DNA of 37,557 bases from NCBI GenBank assembly GCA_900754255.1, contig CAAECI010000037.1, positions 1 through 37,557 on the forward strand, written 5' to 3'. Below, piece by piece: positions 31,507 through 37,557 of this stretch (the first letter of the stretch is position 1; each line of letters opens with the position of its first letter). A program made the position numbers and the translations under genes. Under the pieces are notes generated by a model that saw only the letters and a program-made list of their open reading frames with translations, was not told the origin of the DNA and did not search any database. The stretch comes from an uncultured Succinivibrio sp. (lineage in GTDB: Bacteria > Pseudomonadota > Gammaproteobacteria > Enterobacterales > Succinivibrionaceae).

Positions 31507-32676
31507 TCATTTTTTAGACTTGATGAGTTCGCGCAGATGACTTAGGTTTTCAACGGCCTGATATAAGGTTTCGTCTTTCTTCGCAAAATGGAAACGTATG
31601 TAGCGTTGCTCATTTTCCTTAAAGAATGAAGATCCAGGGACGGCTCCCACCTTAACCCGTTGGGCCAAATCCATACAGAAATCCATATCCGAATCGTAGC
31701 CAAATTCACTGATATCGACCATCACGAAGTAGGTACCCTGCGGTTTGAAATAGCTAAGACCGATGTCATCAAGCCCCTTTAAGAATATGTCGCGGTGATG
31801 AGTGTAGTCGGCTAAAAGCTCCGTGTAATACGAGCTTGGCAACTTAAGCCCGGCCACCACGGCCTCCTGCAGAGGAGCCGCCGCACCTATGGTGAGAAAA
31901 TCGTGCACCTTTCGCGCCGCCTCTATTACATGCGCAGGTGCAAATATATAGCCTATGCGCCAGCCGGTAATGGAATAGGTTTTGGACAGAGAATTGCACA
32001 TTACGGTGCGCTCGCGCATACCGGGTAAAGATGCAAAATAGGTATGCTTATAGGGAGCATAAACGATATGCTCGTACACCTCATCGGTGATCACGAAGGC
32101 ATCGTACTTCACAATAATGCGCGCAATTTCCATGAGCTCCTCACGGCTGAACACTCGCCCCGAGGGATTGGAGGGATTGCACAGAATAAGCGCCTTGGCC
32201 CCGCCCTTAAAGGCCTGCTCAAGCTCCTTAGGATCGAAGGTAAAATCGGGGGCATGCAAGGGCACATATATGGGCTTGGCATCACATAGTATGGCGTCGG
32301 CACCGTAGTTCTCGTAAAAGGGCGAGAAAACGGCGATCTTCTCGCCGGGATTGACGGTGGACATGATCGCACACATCATAGCCTCGGTACCGCCGCAGGT
32401 GATCACAAGCTCGAGATCTGGATCGACCTCAAGTCCGCTGTCCCGCTTAAGCTTGGCCGCTAATGCCTCGCGGGTGTTCTGAGCTCCCCAGGTAGTGGCA
32501 TACTGGTGCGGTCCGCTTCTTGCCACCTCGGCTAAGCGTTCGGTTAAGGCCTTGGGGGGATCGTAATCGGGAAAGCCCTGTGAAAGATTGACGGCACCGA
32601 ATTTATTGCAGATCCTCGTCATGCGTCTTATAACCGAATCCGTAAAGGTTGCGGTTCTTAAACTTGTTTTAATCAT
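31507..32676 (-). CDS. Class I PLP-dependent aminotransferase (methionine/kynurenine type)
   Basis: 389 residues. NLSQGFPDYDPP at 30-41, CGGTEAM, CNPSNPSGRV, VITDEVYEHIVY, and SLSKTYSITGWRIGY with the PLP Lys232; the carboxylate-binding Arg is in RYIRFHFAK. The 'NLSQGFPDF' and 'DEVYEH' wording fits the YbdL/kynurenine aminotransferase branch, several of whose members transaminate 4-methylthio-2-oxobutyrate with glutamine, glutamate or aromatic donors to give methionine. It is the last gene of a five-gene unit with metQNI; its ribosome binding site AGGATAA overlaps the stop of the upstream dehydrogenase gene. Substrate is inferred from context. Confidence 0.88.
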   Translation of the reverse strand: MIKTSLRTATFTDSVIRRMTRICNKFGAVNLSQGFPDYDPPKALTERLAEVARSGPHQYATTWGAQNTREALAAKLKRDSGLEVDPDLELVITCGGTEAMMCAIMSTVNPGEKIAVFSPFYENYGADAILCDAKPIYVPLHAPDFTFDPKELEQAFKGGAKALILCNPSNPSGRVFSREELMEIARIIVKYDAFVITDEVYEHIVYAPYKHTYFASLPGMRERTVMCNSLSKTYSITGWRIGYIFAPAHVIEAARKVHDFLTIGAAAPLQEAVVAGLKLPSSYYTELLADYTHHRDIFLKGLDDIGLSYFKPQGTYFVMVDISEFGYDSDMDFCMDLAQRVKVGAVPGSSFFKENEQRYIRFHFAKKDETLYQAVENLSHLRELIKSKK

Positions 32677-32684
32677 TTTTTATC

Positions 32685-34055
32685 CTAAAGCGTATATCCG
32701 TCATGCGGATTGAAAAGATTGTGCTCATCGAAGGCCCGCTTTACTGCGATCATAAGATTGCGCTCCTGCGGATTTACATGCTCAAGATAGTACTTGCGCT
32801 TACCCTTGCCTACGCCGTGCTCACCCGAAAGACGGCCGCCTAGCTCATAGACCGCGTCGTATATGCGCCCTAAGGTACGATCGAGTATGAGCGGCCAATC
32901 CTCATCCTTGATCTCGTCCTTGATGACACAAAGATGTACATTGCCGTCACCGGCATGGCCGAAGGCCACGATACGTACCTGCTCCTCTTTGGAAATACGA
33001 TCGGCACTGGCTACGAAATCGGCGATCTTATCTAAGGGGACCACCGAGTCCACAGGCTCCCAAATACACGAGGCATTTACCGAACGGGCCAAGGCTCCGC
33101 GTATTTCCCACACGGAGGCCTCAAGCTTGGGATCATCAAGAGGCACGACCTCAAAGCAACCGTGCTCCCGTGCCACCTGTGACAAGCGCTTAAGTCTCGC
33201 GTCCACGCCCTTCTTATCTCCGTCCAAGGTTACGATAAGATAAGCCTCGGCCGTAGGTACGGGGAAGGCGCGGCCTATATATTTCTCACCCAAGGCTATG
33301 ACCTTCCTTTCCTGAAATTCGATGGCGGTAGGATCAAGACGGGATGCAATTATGGCGTTTACACACTTGATCCCCTCCCTTAGCGAGTGGAAGGCCAAAA
33401 CGGCACTTAAATTGTACTCAGGCAAAGGCACCAGCTTTAGGGTAATGCGCGTGATCACGCCTAAGGTACCCTCGGATCCTATAACCGTTTCCTTAAGATT
33501 AAGTCCGGCCGTATTCTTGCGCACGCAGCCGCCCAACTCCAGCACCTCACCCTGCGGGGTCACAAGCTCCAGCGCCAGCACATAGTCGCGGGTAACGCCG
33601 TATTTGACCGCCCGCATGCCGCCTGCATTGGTAGCAACGTTTCCGCCTATGGTTCCGAGCTTTTCGGCCGGATCGGGCGGGTACATGAAGCCGCGCTGCT
33701 CCACATAGGAGATAAGATCCTTGAGCACCACTCCGGGCTCTACGGTAACGGACATGGTGTCCTCATCGAAGCTTAAGATCCGGTTTAAGCCGCTCACGTC
33801 AAGCACCATCCCGCCCGACGGGACGGTGGCACCTACTAAATTGGTACCTCCGGAGCGTACCACCGTGGGAATACGATGTTTATAGGCTATGCGTACGGCC
33901 TTAAGCACGTCCTCACGATCTGCTGCCTTTACATAAACGTCGGCATGCCCCTTAAGCGCACCGACAAAATCCGTGAGCAATTTTTCGGGTATATCCTTTC
34001 CGAAAATAAGCTCTCCTGCAATCGCTTCCTTTAACTCAGCAATAAAATCGCTCAT
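32685..34055 (-). CDS. FAD-linked 2-hydroxyacid dehydrogenase (GlcD/D-lactate dehydrogenase family)
   Basis: 456 residues. FAD-binding PCMH domain: PTVVRSGGTNLVGATVPSGG, LDVSGLNRIL, VTVEPGVVL, GTIGGNVATNAGGMRAVKYG and IGSEGTLGVIT. C-terminal FAD-oxidase domain: AFGHAGDGNVHLCV, GGRLSGEHGVGKGKRKY and ending in the family's NPHDGYTL ('NPGK' equivalent). Enzymes of this group oxidise D-lactate, glycolate or other D-2-hydroxy acids to 2-oxo acids and pass electrons to quinone or a flavoprotein. No glcE/glcF or Fe-S partner follows, so it is the single-subunit type. Placed between metI (21 bases) and the aminotransferase (8 bases), pointing to oxidation of an imported hydroxy acid. Confidence 0.9.
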   Translation of the reverse strand: MSDFIAELKEAIAGELIFGKDIPEKLLTDFVGALKGHADVYVKAADREDVLKAVRIAYKHRIPTVVRSGGTNLVGATVPSGGMVLDVSGLNRILSFDEDTMSVTVEPGVVLKDLISYVEQRGFMYPPDPAEKLGTIGGNVATNAGGMRAVKYGVTRDYVLALELVTPQGEVLELGGCVRKNTAGLNLKETVIGSEGTLGVITRITLKLVPLPEYNLSAVLAFHSLREGIKCVNAIIASRLDPTAIEFQERKVIALGEKYIGRAFPVPTAEAYLIVTLDGDKKGVDARLKRLSQVAREHGCFEVVPLDDPKLEASVWEIRGALARSVNASCIWEPVDSVVPLDKIADFVASADRISKEEQVRIVAFGHAGDGNVHLCVIKDEIKDEDWPLILDRTLGRIYDAVYELGGRLSGEHGVGKGKRKYYLEHVNPQERNLMIAVKRAFDEHNLFNPHDGYTL

Positions 34056-34076
34056 ATTTACATCCCGAAGATCTCG

Positions 34077-34748
34077 TCAATGGCTTAATTTACGAGCCAC
34101 CAGATCACCTACGAATTGAGAAAACTGCACAATGATCACCAGCAAGGCAATGGTAAAAATCATAACCCCTGTCTCGTAGCGGTAGTAGCCGTATTGCACG
34201 GCCAAATTGCCGATCCCGCCGCCGCCTACCATTCCGGCCATGGCCGAGGCTCCGATCAAGGATATAAAGCTTACCGTGATCCCCCGGGCGATGGCAGGCG
34301 CAGCCTCCACCAGCAACACCTTGCGAATGATGAGAGCAGATCCGGCCCCCGTGGCCAAGGCGGCCTCGATCACGCCGAAATCGACCTCCTTTAAGGCTCC
34401 TTCAATGAGGCGGGCCAAAAATACAGTGGCCCAGATGGTCATGGGTACCGAGGCGGCAACTGGACCTATCTTGGAGCCAACTAAATAGAAGGTAAAAGGC
34501 AGTGAGAACACCACCAAAATGATAAAAGGTACGGAACGAATAACGTTGACGATGTCGGCGGCTATAGCATTTAAAAGCCTATTTTTAAAAAAAGCCGGAC
34601 TTTGAGTAAGATACAGGGCAAAGCCTAAAATAATACCCAATATCGAGCTTAAAACAAAGGAGATCCCCATCATCACCGCACTTTCATATACGGCCTTGCC
34701 AAGCTCGTTATGTAAAATTCTCAGGGTCTCGTTTAACACTTCTTCCAT
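34077..34748 (-). CDS. metI: Methionine-type ABC transporter permease
   Basis: 223 residues, five or so membrane segments, MetI-like binding-protein-dependent permease. LNAIAADIVNVIRSVPFIILVV is the typical first block (written here as LNAIAADIVNVIRS and VPFIILVV); the EAA loop reads GVIEAALATGAGSALIIRKVLL and couples to the ATPase (EAALATGAG is the core). GASAMAGMVGGGGIGNLAVQYGYYRY is the family's gate region, of which GMVGGGGIGNLA is diagnostic. Forms the inner-membrane channel of MetNIQ. Starts 3 bases after the metN stop. Confidence 0.93.
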   Translation of the reverse strand: MEEVLNETLRILHNELGKAVYESAVMMGISFVLSSILGIILGFALYLTQSPAFFKNRLLNAIAADIVNVIRSVPFIILVVFSLPFTFYLVGSKIGPVAASVPMTIWATVFLARLIEGALKEVDFGVIEAALATGAGSALIIRKVLLVEAAPAIARGITVSFISLIGASAMAGMVGGGGIGNLAVQYGYYRYETGVMIFTIALLVIIVQFSQFVGDLVARKLSH

Positions 34749-34751
34749 AAC

Positions 34752-35771
34752 TCATACCCTCTTTTTAAAGGCCGCAATATATGCCCGTTCACCTATATAC
34801 TCAAGTACCTTTGCGCGCTTTTGTTCATCCTTGCACTGCAGGCTGACCAGCAAAGTCCCCAGAGGCTTTTTCTGTATGTAATCGATTTTGCCGGCGATGA
34901 TGGAAAGGTTGACGTCAAAAATCCTGGCCACCTCGGCGATCACCGCCTCATAGGCTCTGTCCTCTTTATAAGTAATGAAAAAAAGCTCCTTCTCACGCTC
35001 TGCGATCTCATCTGGTAGCTCGTATTCATTCGATCTGGCCACGAGCTCCTTGGCACTTTGCGATTTTGGACGGGCAAAGAGCTCATAGGCGGAGGCCACC
35101 TCTACAATACGCCCTGCGCTCATCACGGCGATGCGATCGAATAGGGAACGGGCCACCTCCATCTGATGGGTGATGAAAAGCACGGTCAAGGGATATTTGT
35201 TCTTGATGCGACGCAAGGCCTCAACCACCTCGCGGGTATTATCCGGATCAAGAGCGGAGGTAGCCTCGTCACAAAGCAGGATCTCAGGACTGTTAACCAA
35301 GGCCCTGGCGATGGCCACACGTTGCTTTTGACCTCCCGAGAGATCATTTGGATACAAGGAGGCCTTATCTGCAAGGCCTACCAACTCCAGCAATTCATTG
35401 ACCTTGGGGGCTATCTTGTCCTTTGGAGTTTTGGAGGCCAAAAGCGCGAAGGCCACATTGTCAAAGACCGTAGAGTTCTTGATGAGATTGAAATGCTGAA
35501 AGATCATGCCGGTCTTAAGACGCAGAGCCGACAGTTGCTTATCCTTTAAGGACGTTACGTCCTCACCTGCAACATAGATCTTACCTGAGGTCGGACGCTG
35601 CAATAGATTTACGGTGCGTACCAGCGTGGACTTACCTGCCCCCGAGGCTCCGACTATGCCGAAAAATTCACCCTTATTGATCTCCAAAGACGCTTCATCC
35701 ACGGCGGTGAAGCTTTCACCGCCGCGAGTGAAACGCACCGAGACCTTATCAAACTTGATGATCCCTGTCAT
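34752..35771 (-). CDS. metN: Methionine-type ABC transporter ATPase with NIL domain
   Basis: 339 residues. ABC domain with Walker A GASGAGKST, Q-loop IFQHFNLI, signature LSGGQKQRVAIARAL, Walker B EILLCDEATSALD and the switch His in ITHQ. The C-terminal NIL domain (about 260-339, with SIIAGKIDYIQKKPLGTLLV) binds methionine and shuts the E. coli transporter when cytoplasmic methionine is high. A second domain of this kind is diagnostic for MetN. It starts 2 bases after the metQ stop. The retained NIL domain argues that the transported or internal product is methionine-like. Confidence 0.95.
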   Translation of the reverse strand: MTGIIKFDKVSVRFTRGGESFTAVDEASLEINKGEFFGIVGASGAGKSTLVRTVNLLQRPTSGKIYVAGEDVTSLKDKQLSALRLKTGMIFQHFNLIKNSTVFDNVAFALLASKTPKDKIAPKVNELLELVGLADKASLYPNDLSGGQKQRVAIARALVNSPEILLCDEATSALDPDNTREVVEALRRIKNKYPLTVLFITHQMEVARSLFDRIAVMSAGRIVEVASAYELFARPKSQSAKELVARSNEYELPDEIAEREKELFFITYKEDRAYEAVIAEVARIFDVNLSIIAGKIDYIQKKPLGTLLVSLQCKDEQKRAKVLEYIGERAYIAAFKKRV

Positions 35772-35773
35772 TT

Positions 35774-36595
35774 TTACTTATTCCACCACGAAGGACGGGA
35801 GAAGGAATCGTAATAGTGATCGGCCTCAAGCTCCTTTTTAAACTCAGGGGCCTTCACCACATCCAAAAAGAGCTTGCCGATGGTGTCCTTGTCAGCAGTA
35901 CGTACGGCGATCACGTTCTTGATATTTTCTCTGACGTCCTCAACGGCCAGGGCCTTTGAGTAATCAAGCTTGGCGGCCACGGCATAATTACCGGGAACGA
36001 AGCCGGCATCAAGTGAATCCAAGGAGCGGGAGATCTGTGCCGCCTCGATGGGCACGAATTCCAAATGCTTGGGATTCTCAGCTATATCGGCCACGGAGGC
36101 TTTCTGCTCATCACGCTCGGAGTTTAGGGAAATAAGGCCGTTTTCCTTGGCAATACGCAACGCACGGGCTAAATTCACGGCATCCACGGGAATACCGATG
36201 CGTGCACCGTCGGGTAACTCATCGATGGTCTTATATTTATCGGAGAAGACGCCGAGACCCAAGGTAGGAACATTGATGACCGCACTTAATTTCAACCCCT
36301 GATTTTTCACAATAGCATCAAGATAAGACTGGTGCTGCATCAGGTTAACGTCGATATCGCCGGAATCCAATGCGGCATCAGGCTGTACATAATCGATGAA
36401 ATCGACGTATTCGAGGGTATAGCCCTGAGCCTTAAGCTTGGGCTCAATAAAGGTCTCAATCATTCCGCGATAAGGTCCAGGGCAGGTACCTACCTTCAAA
36501 ACGGAGGGAACGGGTTCTGCAGCTTGTGCAGAGGGAGCAGATACTCCTAAGGAAACAGTCAATGCCACGGCGGCCAATTTAAATAATGCTTTCAT
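35774..36595 (-). CDS. metQ: NlpA/MetQ family substrate-binding protein, not a lipoprotein
   Basis: 273 residues from the ATG at 36595, with GGAG 7 bases upstream and a signal peptide cleaved at about AQA-AEP. E. coli MetQ has a lipobox Cys; this one has none, so it should be free in the periplasm. Family blocks: DYVQPDAALDSGDIDVNLMQHQSYLD (core GDIDVNLMQHQSYLD), TIDELPDGARIGIPVD, VNLARALRI with the ligand-binding Arg, and EAAQISRSLDSLD. The segment normally written 'VIN-x-x-Y' reads FVPGNY, replacing a ligand-contacting Asn as far as I recall the alignment, which could change specificity. First gene of the operon. Confidence 0.9.
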   Translation of the reverse strand: MKALFKLAAVALTVSLGVSAPSAQAAEPVPSVLKVGTCPGPYRGMIETFIEPKLKAQGYTLEYVDFIDYVQPDAALDSGDIDVNLMQHQSYLDAIVKNQGLKLSAVINVPTLGLGVFSDKYKTIDELPDGARIGIPVDAVNLARALRIAKENGLISLNSERDEQKASVADIAENPKHLEFVPIEAAQISRSLDSLDAGFVPGNYAVAAKLDYSKALAVEDVRENIKNVIAVRTADKDTIGKLFLDVVKAPEFKKELEADHYYDSFSRPSWWNK

Positions 36596-36607
36596 TTTTA
36601 ACTCCAA

Positions 36608-37557
36608 AAGACTCTTTAAGAAGACAGCCTGAAAAACGTTCGGGACAAGTCCGCTTCATGCTGCGCAAGCAAATGGTAAAACACTATGCCTAAAAATTAT
36701 TTTTCTTAAAGCTATATACATCAAAGCTATCACTTGCATTCGACAAGCACATCATGACTGAAAAAAAATTGCTGTCAACATTTTTTTAGATCAAAAATTT
36801 AAAACTGCTAAAGACAAAAAAGAAAAATATGTTTTTTATGTTGTATTTTCAGTATGTTATATAAGTTAAAACCACAAAAACACGCGCTGAAGATATATAG
36901 ATTTTTTTTATTTTGCAAAGAGCATTTTATAAGCCTCCCCATTTTGTAGCAAAAAAAATTCAACCATATAATCTATAGGTCCTACCGAAAATAAAAGCGG
37001 GGCAGTGCAGTGCAACGAAGTGAAATAAACAAGGTAATGCTTTATTTATCAATAAGATAAAACAAATATCTACTTATATCAAAGTAAGACGTACCGGATC
37101 TGAAGCAACAGCGCCGACAGATCGTCATTAGAGAACAAAAGATCCGCCCCCAAAACCATGCTCTAAATATTGTCGTAATCGTTCCCTTTACAGCATTGAC
37201 CTGCATCATTGAATTAAACTGCAAACCCAAATGATGTCCCGAAACCATGCACAGCAGCCTACGATCATGGAACTCCTTGCCTCGTAACCACGTAACAAAG
37301 TGAACACCTAAGATAGAGGATAAAGATCCCCGCAAACTAAAGACAAATCCCAGATAAATCCGCGGATCTTTCCAAAAGGAAAAGCAAATGCAGATCAGAG
37401 GGTCAAAAAATCCATCGCCGGAGCATATATATCCAACCAGAAATAAATAATTAACGTCATATAAAATTAAAAATACTAAAAACAAAATCTGAAATGCTTA
37501 ACATTAAATTATTTAAATATGGGCATTATAAAATATTAAGAATAATAATTAATTAAA
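36608..37557. other. AT-rich region upstream of metQ with no supported gene
   Basis: About 950 bases, markedly more AT-rich than the rest of the window. Near metQ there is an 8-bp direct repeat AAAGCTAT (36708-36715 and 36723-36730) and, on the minus strand, a perfect -35 TTGACA at about 36773-36778 without a clear -10. No SAM riboswitch or tandem MetJ boxes (AGACGTCT) could be recognised. A frame of 147 codons on the minus strand (37042-37485) begins with TTG without a ribosome binding site, is rich in Cys, Phe and Leu and matches nothing I know; I do not call it a gene. Confidence 0.6.

Noticed and set aside
36600..36640. MetJ boxes upstream of metQ
   Set aside because: Only scattered AGAC fragments; no tandem AGACGTCT-like 8-mers.
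37042..37485. 147-codon minus-strand frame rich in Cys, Phe and Leu
   Set aside because: TTG start without ribosome binding site, AT-driven hydrophobic composition, no recognisable motif; alternative frames there are equally odd.
1..37557. CRISPR arrays, rRNA genes, complete insertion sequences
   Set aside because: No regularly spaced repeats, no rRNA-like sequence and no intact transposase were seen.

Overview
The window reads as a chromosomal segment of a gammaproteobacterium of about 50% GC. The gene complement (gammaproteobacterial-type hisGDCBHAFI, long-form HisG, tsaB beside yoaA as in E. coli, PBP1C with an alpha-2-macroglobulin, MetNIQ, PfoR-like permease, MATE pump) would fit a host-associated anaerobe such as a member of the Succinivibrionaceae (Aeromonadales). 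That placement is inference from gene content only; no rRNA or marker tree is available here.

Layout. (1) 1-1808, minus strand: the broken edge of a Mu-like prophage, with a truncated gp44/gpP-like tail hub, a small secreted protein carrying its own terminator (a moron-like cassette), and a 5'-truncated gpN/gp43-like circularization protein interrupted by an amber codon. (2) 1892-10552: an envelope block: a thioester-less alpha-2-macroglobulin, a divergent PfoR-type permease, the bifunctional peptidoglycan synthase PBP1C, and a convergent TauE/YfcA permease. (3) 10859-12396: a FabG-like reductase, two tandemly duplicated tRNA-Gly(GCC) genes each with promoter and terminator, and a small conserved-looking ORF on the minus strand. 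(4) 12617-20710: the histidine operon hisG-D-C-B-H-A-F-I, ending in a one-base overlap with a TerC family membrane protein. HisI lacks the HisE domain and no hisE is present. (5) 20711-22240: an IS200/IS605-type tnpB relic with its right-end hairpin, then a short flagellin gene behind a sigma-54-like promoter. (6) 22458-29027, minus strand: quinone-oxidoreductase-like MDR, MATE pump, small unknown protein, tsaB, yoaA, and a SIMPL-domain periplasmic protein. (7) 29175-31426: an orphan DhaM, divergent from a membrane diguanylate cyclase whose N-terminus looks like an ECF transporter S-component. (8) 31507-36595, minus strand: a tightly packed operon metQ-metN-metI-(FAD 2-hydroxyacid dehydrogenase)-(aminotransferase). 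(9) 36608-37557: AT-rich DNA with no gene I can support.

How the genes may work together. Region 8 is the most suggestive system. A methionine-type ABC importer is co-transcribed with an enzyme that should turn a 2-hydroxy acid into a 2-oxo acid and with an aminotransferase of the methionine/kynurenine type. Together these could import 2-hydroxy-4-methylthiobutanoate (methionine hydroxy analogue) or a related hydroxy acid and convert it to the amino acid. The A2M/PBP1C pair in region 2 repeats the classical genomic link between periplasmic macroglobulins and peptidoglycan repair, but with the thioester lost. Throughout the window GATC tetranucleotides are visibly over-abundant.
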